Below, piece by piece: positions 55,520 to 64,000 of a stretch of 64,000 nt of DNA. The translations under genes were made by a program, and so were the position numbers. The stretch is from an uncultured Prevotellaceae bacterium. Lineage in GTDB: Bacteria > Bacteroidota > Bacteroidia > Bacteroidales > Bacteroidaceae. The stretch's first letter is position 1. Each line of letters starts with the position of its first letter. The DNA lies in the NCBI GenBank assembly GCA_902769705.1, contig CACXPX010000013.1, positions 34,956 through 98,955 of the forward strand, given 5' to 3'. The notes under the pieces were generated by a model, which had not been told where the DNA came from, ran no database searches, and saw only the letters and a program-made list of their open reading frames with translations.

Positions 55520-56266
55520 ATGTTCATTGGTAAAGCACTTGAAACATTCGGACGCTACCTAATGCTTATGGGGCGCACATTCTCGATTCCTGAACGGCTG
55601 CGCATGTTCTGGAAACAGTATGTGAAGGAGATGTCGCAGCTGGGCATCGACTCCATCGGCATTGTGCTGCTCATTTCGTTCTTCATCGGAGCGGTGATTT
55701 GCATTCAGATGAAGGTGAACATCGAAAGCCCGTGGATGCCCCGATGGGTGGCTGGCTACACAACACGCGAAATCATGCTGCTGGAATTCTCTAGCAGTAT
55801 CATGTGTCTGATTTTGGCAGGAAAGGTGGGATCGAACATCGCGTCTGAATTGGGAACAATGCGTGTAACCCAACAGATTGACGCATTGGAGATTATGGGC
55901 GTGAACTCTGCCTGCTACTTGATTCTGCCTAAGATTCTGGGGCTCATCACCATCATGCCTTTCCTCGTGATTTTCTCGTCGGCCACAGGCATTCTTGGAG
56001 CCTACGGAACGGCTTACATTGGACACATTCTCTCACCTGAAGACCTGACAGAAGGATTGCAGCACGCGTTCATGCCTTGGTTCATGTATATGTCCATCAT
56101 CAAGAGCCTGTTCTTCGCCTTTATCATTTCAAGCGTGTCATCGTTCTACGGTTATACGGTTGAAGGAGGTTCTGTTGAGGTGGGTAAGGCTTCTACAGAT
56201 GCTGTAGTTTCATCGTCAGTATTGATTTTGTTTAGCGACGTATTCTTAACACAGATATTATCATGA
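55520..56266 (+). CDS. MlaE-family ABC transporter permease
   Basis: 248 residues, about five membrane segments (first IGIVLLISFFIGAVICIQM). The family motif FSSSIMCLILAGKVGSNIASELGTMRVTQQIDALEIMGV (given here as motif FSSSIMCLILAGKVG, then ASELGTMRVTQQIDALEIMG) is intact. MlaE/MlaF complexes move phospholipids between the membranes. The stop overlaps the ATPase gene by 4 bases. Confidence 0.95.
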   Translation: MFIGKALETFGRYLMLMGRTFSIPERLRMFWKQYVKEMSQLGIDSIGIVLLISFFIGAVICIQMKVNIESPWMPRWVAGYTTREIMLLEFSSSIMCLILAGKVGSNIASELGTMRVTQQIDALEIMGVNSACYLILPKILGLITIMPFLVIFSSATGILGAYGTAYIGHILSPEDLTEGLQHAFMPWFMYMSIIKSLFFAFIISSVSSFYGYTVEGGSVEVGKASTDAVVSSSVLILFSDVFLTQILS

Positions 56267-57093
56267 TTGAAGTACGCCATCTATATAAGTCGTTCGACGA
56301 CAAAGAGGTACTGAAAGACATCTGCACGGTGTTTGAAGACGGAAAGACAAACCTGATTATCGGACGGTCGGGATCGGGAAAGACTGTGCTGATGAAGAAC
56401 CTCGTGGGCCTGTTGGAACCTACGAGCGGAGAGGTTCTTTACGACGGACGCGACTTTGTGCGCATGTCGAAGAATGAGAAGGTGATGATGCGTCGTGAAA
56501 TGGGCATGATTTTCCAAAGTGCCGCGCTCTTTGATTCGCTCTCTGTGCTGGAAAACGTGATGTTTCCGCTCGATATGTTCTCACCGATGACGCTTCGTGA
56601 ACGTGAGCGCAGAGCAATGGAATGCTTAGAGCGAGTGAATCTTCACGGGGCTGAGAAGAAGTATCCTGCAGAAATCTCAGGAGGTATGCAGAAACGTGTA
56701 GCCATTGCTCGCGCTATTGTATTAAACCCGAAATACCTGTTCTGCGACGAACCTAACAGCGGACTCGACCCGAAGACTTCACTCGTGATTGACGACCTGT
56801 TGTCAGCTATCACCCACGATTTGGGCATCACAACCATCATCAACACGCACGACATGAACTCGGTGATGGGCATTGGTGAGAATATCGTGTTCATCTACAA
56901 GGGAGAGAAGGAATGGCAGGGCGTTTCATCGCAAGTGATGCGTTCGTCTAACAAGCGCCTTACTGACTTCATTTTCGCCAGCGACTTGCTGAAGAACATG
57001 CGCGAAGTGGTGATTGAAAACGGCATCGAATTCGAACACAAGAAACACTTGGAAAAAGAAGAATCCAGCGAACAAGATGTTCAACTGACATGA
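56263..57093 (+). CDS. MlaF-type ABC transporter ATP-binding protein
   Basis: 276 residues. Walker A GRSGSGKTVLMKN, signature ISGGMQKRVAIARAI, Walker B FCDEPNSGLDPKTS and H-loop INTHDMNSV. Met instead of the usual residue in SGGMQ is typical of MlaF. It pairs with the permease upstream by an ATGA overlap. No MlaD-type substrate-binding gene follows; the partner must lie elsewhere. A terminator follows. Confidence 0.95.
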   Translation: MIEVRHLYKSFDDKEVLKDICTVFEDGKTNLIIGRSGSGKTVLMKNLVGLLEPTSGEVLYDGRDFVRMSKNEKVMMRREMGMIFQSAALFDSLSVLENVMFPLDMFSPMTLRERERRAMECLERVNLHGAEKKYPAEISGGMQKRVAIARAIVLNPKYLFCDEPNSGLDPKTSLVIDDLLSAITHDLGITTIINTHDMNSVMGIGENIVFIYKGEKEWQGVSSQVMRSSNKRLTDFIFASDLLKNMREVVIENGIEFEHKKHLEKEESSEQDVQLT

Positions 57094-57104
57094 AATAAAA
57101 CAAC

Positions 57105-57140
57105 AATCCGATGGAGCGAGTTGCTTCATCGGATTTCTTT
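57105..57140 (+). terminator. Terminator of the MlaEF operon
   Basis: AATCCGATGGAGC and GCTTCATCGGATT form a 13-bp stem (one G-U) with loop GAGTT, followed by T-rich sequence, shortly after the stop codon. Confidence 0.85.
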
Positions 57141-57184
57141 TATTTACCAAGTGGCATTTTTCATTATTGCGATGAATGTCATTC

Positions 57185-57571
57185 CTATCGCAAATACCAG
57201 ATACCATTGCTTTCTATCATTGGTACATTGACTTCCTCACTAGTAGAATCCCCATATGTGAACACCAGGAAAACATTGGCGGTGTGCAGAGCGGTGTCGG
57301 CTTCGGCATTCACAATGCGTGTCTCCTTGATGCCTCGATGCTCACGTTTCTGTTGACCGATAAACATTCGGGCATTGGTGACAAGTCCTTGCCGATAGCT
57401 CTGAGGAATGCTGTCGGGCATATAGTGCCCCTCAATGAACGCCTCGTATTTCCCGTCAAGCAGATAGTCATAGTATTGCTTGGCAGCATGGGCGGCCTTG
57501 TCAGCTGGATTGACACGAGAACATGCCACAACGGCAACGATGAAAAGCGCAATATAGAGAAGCCTTCTCAT
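57185..57571 (-). CDS. DUF4878-like small lipoprotein
   Basis: 128 residues. Lipobox VVAC after a short signal; the mature part (PADKAAHAAKQYYDYLLDGKYEAF) and the C-terminal GIWYLR resemble the NTF2-like DUF4878 lipoproteins of Bacteroidales. Its start shares one base with the der stop (TAATG), so it is translated after der. Function unknown. Confidence 0.75.
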   Translation of the reverse strand: MRRLLYIALFIVAVVACSRVNPADKAAHAAKQYYDYLLDGKYEAFIEGHYMPDSIPQSYRQGLVTNARMFIGQQKREHRGIKETRIVNAEADTALHTANVFLVFTYGDSTSEEVNVPMIESNGIWYLR

Positions 57572-58884
57572 TATTTCTGACGTATGAATACGTTAATCGG
57601 GCATCCTGTCATCGGCCAATTCTCGCGTATCTTGTTTTCCAAGAAACGGCGATAATTCTCTTTCACATACTGCGGCAAGTTGGCATAGAACACGAAAGTG
57701 GGTATCTGTGTATTAGGCACCTGCGAGCAGTACTTGATTTTTATGTACTTGCCTTTGATGCTGGGGGGAGGAGTTGCTTCGATGATGGGAAGCATCACTT
57801 CGTTAAGTTTCGTAGTTCCTACCTTTGCCGTACGGTTCAAATAAACCTGCTTGGCGGTTTCGAGAACTTTGAAGATGCGTTGCTTGGTCAAAGCTGAAGC
57901 GAAAATAATGGGGAAGTCGGTAAACGGAGCCATTCGATCACGGATGGCATTCTCGAATGTTTTAATGGCAATAGGCGACTTGTCTTCCACAAGGTCCCAC
58001 TTGTTGACAACCACCACTATCGACTTATTGTTCTTCTGAATAATCTGGAAGATGTTCATGTCTTGCGCCTCAATGCCACGCGTGGCGTCAATCATCAAAA
58101 TACAGACATCTGAGTTCTCGATGGCACGGATGGAACGCATCACCGAATAGAACTCCAAGTCTTCCGTCACCTTGTTTTTGCGGCGTATGCCTGCTGTGTC
58201 AACCAAATAGAAATCAAAGCCAAACTTGTCGTAACGAGTATAGATACTGTCGCGTGTGGTGCCTGCAATCTCGGTCACAATATTGCGTTCTTCGCCGATG
58301 AAGGCATTGATGATACTCGACTTGCCTGCGTTCGGACGACCTACAACTGCAAAACGGGGAATGCCGTCTTCCACACTCTCTTCACTTGTAGATGGAAGTT
58401 TCCCAACCACAATGTCCAACAAGTCGCCCGTACCGCTACCCGTCACCGAACTGATGCACTGAGGTTCGCCCAAGCCAAGCTTATAAAACTCATACGAATC
58501 GTAAATCTGAGCATTGTTGTCGGCCTTGTTCGCCACCAATATCACAGGCAACTTTGAGCGGCGCAGTATCTGTGCCACATCCTCATCGAGGTCGGTTAAT
58601 CCTGTTGTAACATCGACAAGAAACAACACAAGATCGGCTTCTTCTGTAGCCAAAAGCACTTGCTTGCGAATTTCCTCTTCGAAAATGTCATCACTGTTGA
58701 CTACCCAGCCACCAGTATCGACCACAGAAAACTCCCGCCCACACCATTCGCATTTGCCATATTGGCGGTCGCGCGTGGTACCTGCTTCAGCGCTCACGAT
58801 GGCTTGACGAGTTTTGGTCAGCCTATTGAACAGTGTGGACTTACCCACGTTAGGGCGTCCTACGATTGCTACTAAATTTCCCAT
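57571..58884 (-). CDS. der: Ribosome-biogenesis GTPase Der
   Basis: 437 residues, two GTPase domains: [14 protein letters not shown] (about 8-21) with NKADNN, and [14 protein letters not shown] with NKWDLVE, each with a DTGGW/DTAGI switch 2, then a C-terminal KH-like domain. Der helps 50S assembly. It sits in the chain era, small secreted protein, der, lipoprotein; both its ends overlap neighbours by one base (TAATG). Confidence 0.97.
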   Translation of the reverse strand: MGNLVAIVGRPNVGKSTLFNRLTKTRQAIVSAEAGTTRDRQYGKCEWCGREFSVVDTGGWVVNSDDIFEEEIRKQVLLATEEADLVLFLVDVTTGLTDLDEDVAQILRRSKLPVILVANKADNNAQIYDSYEFYKLGLGEPQCISSVTGSGTGDLLDIVVGKLPSTSEESVEDGIPRFAVVGRPNAGKSSIINAFIGEERNIVTEIAGTTRDSIYTRYDKFGFDFYLVDTAGIRRKNKVTEDLEFYSVMRSIRAIENSDVCILMIDATRGIEAQDMNIFQIIQKNNKSIVVVVNKWDLVEDKSPIAIKTFENAIRDRMAPFTDFPIIFASALTKQRIFKVLETAKQVYLNRTAKVGTTKLNEVMLPIIEATPPPSIKGKYIKIKYCSQVPNTQIPTFVFYANLPQYVKENYRRFLENKIRENWPMTGCPINVFIRQK

Positions 58885-59300
58885 TAATAACTTTGCATCA
58901 ATTCAAAATGAAACTTCTCACCTTTTCTATTCGTAAAGGTTCCCTCATATCCATCGCCTCGCAACTCACGCTGACCGTTAAACGTGCCAGTATGATTGCC
59001 TTTAGGCGAGTATTCTTTGAGTACCAGATGCATAGAGCCTTTGGCATTAATTGCCGCATATTCCACCAGTCGCAGAGTAAAACGGCTCTTCGGGCGGTCA
59101 TTATAATAATAGTAACCCACCTCAGCATCCTCATCGGCATATTCCAGATTCACAAAGAGCGTAATAGCATACGGACCTATCTTTCCCGTAAACTTCTCAT
59201 ATTTCACGTCCTGCTCCTTTTGTGCCATTGCTGAAAAAGCGCCTAACACAAATAGCAGACAACACATTAATGTCTTAACTCCGTAACGCCTCAACTCCAT
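58884..59300 (-). CDS. Small secreted protein, unknown
   Basis: 138 residues. Signal peptide [27 protein letters not shown]; the mature domain has [27 protein letters not shown], read as successive beta strands, and [20 protein letters not shown] near the end, which looks like a small lipocalin-type or calycin-type barrel by strand pattern only. No family is claimed. It lies between era and der with an overlap at its stop. Confidence 0.75.
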   Translation of the reverse strand: MELRRYGVKTLMCCLLFVLGAFSAMAQKEQDVKYEKFTGKIGPYAITLFVNLEYADEDAEVGYYYYNDRPKSRFTLRLVEYAAINAKGSMHLVLKEYSPKGNHTGTFNGQRELRGDGYEGTFTNRKGEKFHFELMQSY

Positions 59301-59317
59301 AATCGGCCTCCTTTCAA

Positions 59318-60199
59318 TTATTCCGGATTATATCCAAACGAATCCAATTCCTTTTGTGACGAACGCCAATCCTTGTCAACCTTGACAAAGGTTTCCAGAT
59401 TGATTTTCTTACCAAAGAATTTCTCCAGAGCCTTACGGCTTTCCATTCCCACCTTCTTCAAAGCTACGCCCTGATGTCCGATGATGATGCCTTTCTGGCT
59501 CTCGCGTTCCACATAGATAACTGCATGGATGTCAATGCGGTCCTTGCTCTCTTTAAACGAGTCAACTCTCACCTCCACAGCATAGGGAACTTCTTTATCG
59601 TAATAAAGCAGTATCTTCTCACGGATAATCTCGCTCACGAAAAAACGTGCAGGCTTGTCAGTCAACTGGTCTTTGTCGAAATAGGGCGGCGAGTCGGGCA
59701 GCAATTCCTTGATGCGTTTCAGTAGCATGTCTATCCCGAACTTGTTGCCTGCCGATATAGGTAGTATCTCTGCATTAGGCAAGAGCGAGTGCCACTTCTC
59801 CACAAGGTCGCCAAGCACCTTCTGGTCGCTCAGGTCAATCTTGTTGATAAGCAGAAGGACTGGAATCGTCATCTTCGCCACTTTCTCCAAGAAATCCATG
59901 TTCTTCTGCGGGTCTTCCACCACATCAGTGACATAGAGCAGCACATCAGCATCAGCCAACGCACTCTCCGAGAACGCCAGCATCATCTCCTGCATCTTGT
60001 AGTTGGGCTTCAACACACCCGGCGTATCGCTGAACACAATCTGCATGTCATCGGTGTTCACGATGCCCATAATGCGATGACGAGTAGTTTGTGCTTTGAA
60101 CGTAGCAATCGAGATGCGCTCACCCACGAGTTGGTTCATCAGCGTGGACTTGCCGACATTCGGATTACCAACGATGTTTACAAAACCTGCTTTGTGCAT
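59318..60199 (-). CDS. era: GTPase Era
   Basis: 293 residues. G1 [17 protein letters not shown]3 DTPGVLKP, G4 NKIDLSDQ, and a C-terminal KH domain (QKGIIIGHQGVALKKVGMESRKALEKFF, in parts IIGHQGVALKKVGMESRKAL). It helps 30S assembly. It lies 159 bases downstream of fabH, a gap in which I see no clear promoter or repeat. Confidence 0.97.
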   Translation of the reverse strand: MHKAGFVNIVGNPNVGKSTLMNQLVGERISIATFKAQTTRHRIMGIVNTDDMQIVFSDTPGVLKPNYKMQEMMLAFSESALADADVLLYVTDVVEDPQKNMDFLEKVAKMTIPVLLLINKIDLSDQKVLGDLVEKWHSLLPNAEILPISAGNKFGIDMLLKRIKELLPDSPPYFDKDQLTDKPARFFVSEIIREKILLYYDKEVPYAVEVRVDSFKESKDRIDIHAVIYVERESQKGIIIGHQGVALKKVGMESRKALEKFFGKKINLETFVKVDKDWRSSQKELDSFGYNPE

Positions 60200-60358
60200 A
60201 TTCGATATGTTTTGAAGTCAATGGGTATGAAACGAAATTCAAGAGCCGAAAAGCCACAGAAGTTCACACATGCCAGCACCTTCCATCATAATGTATCAAG
60301 GCGCGAAGACCATGCAAGAACTACTGTAACTCCCTCGACTCCTGAACCTCTAAATCTC

Positions 60359-61378
60359 TTACTTTCTTGCCGCAGCCGCAGCGCCGTCATAAGCCCATTT
60401 GCAGAGCGAAGCACCGTGGGTGAAGCCAGCGCCGAACGCGGTTAGCACCACGTTGTCGCCCTTCTTGAAATTCGCCTCATTGTCCCACATAGCAAGTGGG
60501 ATGGTGGCGCCACTCGTGTTGCCGTATCGTTGGATGTTGACAACAATCTTCTCCATCGGCAGATTCACGCGCTTGGCAACGGCTTCGATGATGCGAAGGT
60601 TAGCCTCGTGAGGCACCACCCAATTCACATCTTCGTTAGTCAAACCGTTGCGATTCAGTATTTCCGCCACATCGTCACCCATACTGGTCACAGCATAGCG
60701 GAACACCGTGCGGCCTTCCTGATAGATGTAGTGCAGACGATGGTCGACCGTGAAATGGGAAGGAGGACAAACCGACCCGCCCGCTTTCATGTGAAGGAAA
60801 GGCAAGCCTTTGCCGTCAGTACGGAAGAAAGCATCTTGCAAACCAACACCTTCTTCCTCTGTACCCTCCACAAGCACAGCACCGGCACCATCGCCGAAAA
60901 GCACACAAGTCTGCCGGTCGGTGTAATCCACCATCGACGACATCTTGTCGGCGCCAATGACAATGATACGTTTGCATCTGCCGCACTTAATCATCGATGC
61001 GGCAAGGTCAAGCGCATACATGAATCCGGCGCAAGCTGCCGATGTGTCGAAAGCAAACGCGTTCTTCAAGCCCAACTTGCCCACCACGATAGACGATGTG
61101 GGTGGGAACTTGTAGTCGGGAGTGGTTGTCGCAACAATTAATGCATCAATGGTATCGGGGTCGACGCCTGTCTTGCGAAGCAACAGTTTGGCTGCCTTAC
61201 GAGCCATATAGCTCGTGCCAAGTCCTTCTTCCGTCAAGATATGGCGTTCCTTGATGCCCACACGCGTCATGATCCACTCGTCGTTGGTGTCAACCATGCG
61301 AGCCAACTCCTCATTGGTGAGAATATAGTCGGGCACGTATCCACCTACGCCAGTGATTATCGCGTTAATCTTTCCCAT
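60359..61378 (-). CDS. fabH: Beta-ketoacyl-ACP synthase III
   Basis: 339 residues. Catalytic triad: Cys116 in DTSAACAGFMYAL, His in VVPHEANLRII, Asn in YGNTSGATIPLAM. It starts fatty acid synthesis by condensing acetyl-CoA with malonyl-ACP. The gene begins four bases after rpmF, the widespread DUF177-rpmF-fabH order. Confidence 0.97.
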   Translation of the reverse strand: MGKINAIITGVGGYVPDYILTNEELARMVDTNDEWIMTRVGIKERHILTEEGLGTSYMARKAAKLLLRKTGVDPDTIDALIVATTTPDYKFPPTSSIVVGKLGLKNAFAFDTSAACAGFMYALDLAASMIKCGRCKRIIVIGADKMSSMVDYTDRQTCVLFGDGAGAVLVEGTEEEGVGLQDAFFRTDGKGLPFLHMKAGGSVCPPSHFTVDHRLHYIYQEGRTVFRYAVTSMGDDVAEILNRNGLTNEDVNWVVPHEANLRIIEAVAKRVNLPMEKIVVNIQRYGNTSGATIPLAMWDNEANFKKGDNVVLTAFGAGFTHGASLCKWAYDGAAAAARK

Positions 61379-61381
61379 TGA

Positions 61382-61567
61382 TTACTCTGCAACTTCCTGA
61401 ACGATAGCGACTTTTCCTCTGTAGTAACCACAAGAGGGGCATACTGTGTGATAGACATAATATGCGCCACAGTTGGGGCAAACTGCCAGCGTGGGAGCCA
61501 CTGCCTTGTCATGCGTTCTTCTTTTAAGTGTACGAGTCTTCGACTGTCTTCTTTTAGGATGTGCCAT
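61382..61567 (-). CDS. rpmF: 50S ribosomal protein L32
   Basis: 61 residues, AHPKRRQSKTRTLKRR at the N-terminus and a zinc ribbon with CPNCGAYY and CPSCGYYRG. Length and position between DUF177 and fabH are canonical. Confidence 0.97.
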   Translation of the reverse strand: MAHPKRRQSKTRTLKRRTHDKAVAPTLAVCPNCGAYYVYHTVCPSCGYYRGKVAIVQEVAE

Positions 61568-61609
61568 AATACTTTTATATTTTAATGTTTATTATTTAAT
61601 CTTTGACCG

Positions 61610-62140
61610 TTATTTATCCATTTTCAACCCTTTTAGCGCCTCCCAGCGCGGATCCACAGGTTCATCCTCCTCATTCGCATTGTTGCGGGTGGCGTCGAGT
61701 TCTTCCAACATCTTCGTCATCGCAGGATTGCATTCACCTGGGGCATGAACATGCTTGATGGGAATATCAAGGGCTATAAACTCATAAATCACCCACGACG
61801 TGTCGAGCATTCCGTCTGCTTCATCCACCGTCACGAGTTCATCGTCCATGCTGTATTCCTCTGTGCCCAAACGCGCAACCAAATGGTTCTTGACGTCAAT
61901 GGGCTGTTCCATATCGTCCAAACACAGGTCGCAAGGCACATGAACCGTCCCCACACAATGGAAATCCAGCTCAAACAAGTCACCTCTCCTCTTCACGTCG
62001 AGGTCTACATGCACTTCGCCACGTTCCACTTCTGGGGCATCGACCGCCTTAAAGTAATCGTCATTCAAATCGAACTGGAAATGAGTCGTTCCCTCTTCCA
62101 GTCGTTTCAGATTCAGCTGTAAGGTATCCAATGTACACAT
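61610..62140 (-). CDS. DUF177 (YceD-like) protein
   Basis: About 176 residues from the ATG at 62140 (MCTLDTLQLNLKRLEEG). The longer frame to 62176 begins upstream of the -7 element at 62149-62156, so it cannot be used from this promoter. The DUF177 hallmark CDLCLDD is present, with the acidic C-terminal part (DPRWEALKGL). Members accumulate in a complex with 23S rRNA in other bacteria. It opens the unit with rpmF and fabH; the leader is only a few bases. Confidence 0.9.
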   Translation of the reverse strand: MCTLDTLQLNLKRLEEGTTHFQFDLNDDYFKAVDAPEVERGEVHVDLDVKRRGDLFELDFHCVGTVHVPCDLCLDDMEQPIDVKNHLVARLGTEEYSMDDELVTVDEADGMLDTSWVIYEFIALDIPIKHVHAPGECNPAMTKMLEELDATRNNANEEDEPVDPRWEALKGLKMDK

Positions 62141-62148
62141 TTGGGGTG

Positions 62149-62179
62149 CAAAGTTACGAATAAACGAGCAAACCACAAA
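62149..62179 (-). promoter_or_regulatory. Promoter of the DUF177-rpmF-fabH unit
   Basis: Minus strand TTTG (62179-62176), 19 bases, TAACTTTG (62156-62149). It decides the DUF177 start. An 18-base palindrome (AGAAAACA and TGTTTTCT around AC, 62209-62226) lies upstream and might be an operator. Confidence 0.75.
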
Positions 62180-62277
62180 ATAAAATCGGTTTTATTTTCC
62201 ATTTTCCGAGAAAACAACTGTTTTCTTTTCACCTTATTCTATAATAAAAAAGCGAGGTAATGATAATCTGAAAAGCC

Positions 62278-62514
62278 TCATTTGCCATTACAAAACGCGC
62301 CAAAAACATGGAGTATTGGAGTCAAAGCTATCATCTTGTGAAGTGAAACGAATGATCTGGTAAAGTAAAATAAATTAATTTACCGACTAAAATAAATTAT
62401 TTTACACAACAAAATAAATTATTTTACTGAGCAAAATAAATTATTTTACAACGTCAAAGCTATGCTTTTACGATTTCATATGTAGCATATGAGAGGCTCA
62501 GAGCTATCGTTTAA
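62278..62514. repeat. 22-bp-period palindromic array, locus F
   Basis: Eleven words in 22-bp register at 62278, 62300, 62322, 62344, 62366, 62388, 62410, 62432, 62454, 62476 and 62498. Four are TAAAAT-AAATT-ATTTTA or one to three changes from it, the same word as in locus D. Others include TCAAAG-CTATC-ATCTTG (62322), TCAAAG-CTATG-CTTTTA (62454, same word 132 = 6 x 22 bases later) and the perfect palindrome TCATAT-GTAGC-ATATGA (62476). The last unit runs into the kinase stop codon. The ~360-base gap holds only this array and the DUF177 promoter. Confidence 0.88.
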
Positions 62515-63670
62515 GTTCAATCCTAAACGTCGTTCCCTTTCCTAACTCGCTGCTCTTCACAAAAATGCGGCCGTGATGATACTCCTCAACGATGCGTTTT
62601 GCCAAAGAAAGGCCCAACCCCCACCCGCGCTTCTTCGTGGTGAATCCCGGGCGGAACACATTGCTCAGGTCCTTCTTCGGAATGCCTTTTCCTGTATCGC
62701 TGATTTCTATGGCAACTATATCATCCTCGATGTTCATGAACAACGTGATGACACCCTCGCCACCCATTGCGTCTACGGCATTCTTACAAAGGTTCTCCAC
62801 CACCCATTCGAAGAGCGAAGCATTGATGCGAACAATGATGTCTTCAGGTGGAAACACGCGTTTCATCAGTACCTTATTCGATGTGCGACGGTCCATGTAT
62901 TCTATTACATGATTCATCACTTCTATCAAACTCGACGGAACTGGTTCGGGTAGCGAACCTATTTTTGAGAAACGGTCGGCAATCAGTTGCAGTCGCTTCA
63001 CGTCTTTGTCCATCTCAGGTATCAGCGTATCATCAGGATAGGTCTCCTTCAAAATTTCTGTCCACGCCATCAAACTCGAAATCGGAGTACCCAATTGATG
63101 GGCGGTCTCCTTCGAAAGTCCCACCCACACCTTGTTCTGCTCAGCACGCTTTGAGGTTAACAACGCAAAGATAGCAACGACCACGAATATCAACACAATA
63201 CCCAACTGCACGTAAGGATACACCTCCAAACGCTTCAGCATCAGCGAATCGTCGTAACATACATCAATATAGTCGCTTTTCTTCGAACCATCCTCAAGAC
63301 TGATGCGGATATAACGGCCAGCATCCTCCATCCGTTTCCCCATCGCAGCGATTGCCGCCATACTATCCTCCTTATTGTCAGCATTCACTTTCAGGTTGCG
63401 ATATATCTGCACTGTCCCAAGCGAATCCATCACAATAACAGGAATCGTAGTATTATCCTCAATCACCTTCAACACCAAATTCATTCCCGCGTTCTCATCA
63501 TCATAGTTCAGCGTACGCATAGCTTCCGCCCAAATGGCCATTTTCTTGTGTTCTTCCTCATACAAGTCGCGAATCAGGATATTTGACACCACCAATGAGG
63601 CCACAGCGATCACCACCGCCATGACCATCAACATGATTTTCACTTGCCTGATTCTATCTGTCCATTGCAT
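62504..63670 (-). CDS. Sensor histidine kinase
   Basis: 388 residues. Two membrane segments (about 12-32 and 153-172) flank a periplasmic domain of about 120 residues; no HAMP is evident. The H-box is GLSKETAHQLGTPISSLMAW with His acceptor, the N-box ENLCKNAVDAMGG, G-boxes DTGKGIPKKDL and RGWGLGLSLAKRIVEEYHHG. No response regulator is adjacent, so it is an orphan here. The signal is unknown. Confidence 0.94.
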   Translation of the reverse strand: MQWTDRIRQVKIMLMVMAVVIAVASLVVSNILIRDLYEEEHKKMAIWAEAMRTLNYDDENAGMNLVLKVIEDNTTIPVIVMDSLGTVQIYRNLKVNADNKEDSMAAIAAMGKRMEDAGRYIRISLEDGSKKSDYIDVCYDDSLMLKRLEVYPYVQLGIVLIFVVVAIFALLTSKRAEQNKVWVGLSKETAHQLGTPISSLMAWTEILKETYPDDTLIPEMDKDVKRLQLIADRFSKIGSLPEPVPSSLIEVMNHVIEYMDRRTSNKVLMKRVFPPEDIIVRINASLFEWVVENLCKNAVDAMGGEGVITLFMNIEDDIVAIEISDTGKGIPKKDLSNVFRPGFTTKKRGWGLGLSLAKRIVEEYHHGRIFVKSSELGKGTTFRIELKR

Positions 63671-63839
63671 GATATAATAACGCTGAAATCAAAAGGATAT
63701 TGCACCAACAAATGATTTATGAGTCCTAATGTGCTGATATTCCAATATTTTCGAACAATGGACTTGTAATGAATATCACCAACATCATCCATCCTCTTCC
63801 TCTTTCAATCCACCTCCAGCAACCACAACAGGAAGAAAC

Positions 63840-63875
63840 AAAAAAACGCCCCGCTCCTCACTGAGGAACAGGGCG
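63840..63875 (-). terminator. Terminator of the rrn operon
   Basis: On the minus strand CGCCCTGTTCCTC pairs with GAGGAGCGGGGCG over 13 bp (loop AGT), followed by seven T residues. A small extra hairpin (GAGCC/GGCTC) and an eight-T run lie between it and the 5S gene. Confidence 0.93.
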
Positions 63876-63908
63876 GACGAGCCTCACTGGCTCTTCTCTC
63901 AAAAAAAA

Positions 63909-64000
63909 GGCGGCCACCTACTCTCCCGCATTGCATCGCAGTACCATCGGCGCAGGCGGGCTTAACTTCTCTGTTCGGGATGGGAAGAGGTGGGGCCCCG
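63909..64000 (-). rRNA. rrf: 5S ribosomal RNA, 3' part (cut by window edge)
   Basis: The minus strand reads the 5S core: CCACCTCTTCCCATCCCGAA, then AGAGAAGTTAAGCC, CGCCGATGGTACTGC and GGGAGAGTAGGTGGCCGCC at the 3' end. The 5' part lies beyond position 64000. It implies an rrn operon entering from the right on the minus strand. The exact 3' end may be one to three bases inside 63909. Confidence 0.95.

Noticed and set aside
60200-60358. A seventh 22-bp array in the fabH-era gap
   Set aside because: No in-phase words or 6-5-6 palindromes are found there.

Overview
The window looks like a chromosomal segment of a Prevotella-type member of the Bacteroidales. The evidence is the promoter grammar (TTTG, about 20 bases, then TAnnTTTG), the absence of Shine-Dalgarno leaders, a C10 (streptopain-like) protease, Por-type C-terminal tails on secreted proteins, OstA/MlaEF/LptB envelope genes, and the gene orders tig..clpP-clpX-recQ, guaB..PPIase-PPIase-OstA-mutL and DUF177-rpmF-fabH-era-der. 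About fifty protein genes, one tRNA-Val and the 3' part of a 5S rRNA are present. No insertion sequence, prophage or CRISPR array is visible.

Layout. 1-2830: a secreted C10 protease cut by the left edge. 3133-5082: a LytS/LytTR two-component pair with a His-rich periplasmic loop, closed by a terminator. 5214-7484: a VTC-domain / DUF4956 / DUF2490 operon. 7494-8937: two lipoproteins. 9254-11841: a translationally coupled pair of secreted proteins, one a Cthe_2159-like carbohydrate-binding protein. 11977-12987: asd. 13143-17056: a Kef-type antiporter, a LolD-type ATPase and a CvfB-like S1 protein. 17040-26893: envelope genes, namely two DUF1573 proteins, an OmpA porin, a FISUMP-like secreted protein with its coupled partner, a lipoprotein, and a 1416-residue coiled-coil lipoprotein. 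27189-34129: asnS, an RG-rich pseudouridine synthase, purB, an ACT-domain protein and paaK. 34273-40845: tRNA-Val, a second OmpA protein, mutL, an OstA-like protein and a SurA-like PPIase. 40870-50108: a second PPIase, a four-helix-bundle protein, guaB, a secreted TonB-C protein, recQ, clpX and clpP. 50271-57093: DUF2207, LemA, tig, lptB and divergent MlaE/MlaF. 57185-62140: a lipoprotein, der, a small secreted protein, era, fabH, rpmF and DUF177. 62504-64000: a sensor kinase and the end of an rrn operon.

The most unusual signal lies between the genes. Six intergenic gaps (9.1, 17.5, 32.1, 44.4, 54.4 and 62.4 kb) carry arrays with the same strict 22-bp period. Each unit is a 17-bp word built as 6-bp arm, 5-bp centre, 6-bp arm (usually inverted), followed by a 5-bp spacer. 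The words differ from locus to locus and can change within one locus, yet the 22-bp register is kept over as many as ten or eleven units. Arms therefore alternate every 11 bp, about one helical turn. Every array sits between the 3' end of one gene and the promoter side of the next. I know no named repeat family with this grammar. A second, simpler pattern is the use of 7-bp tandem repeats directly in front of several start codons.
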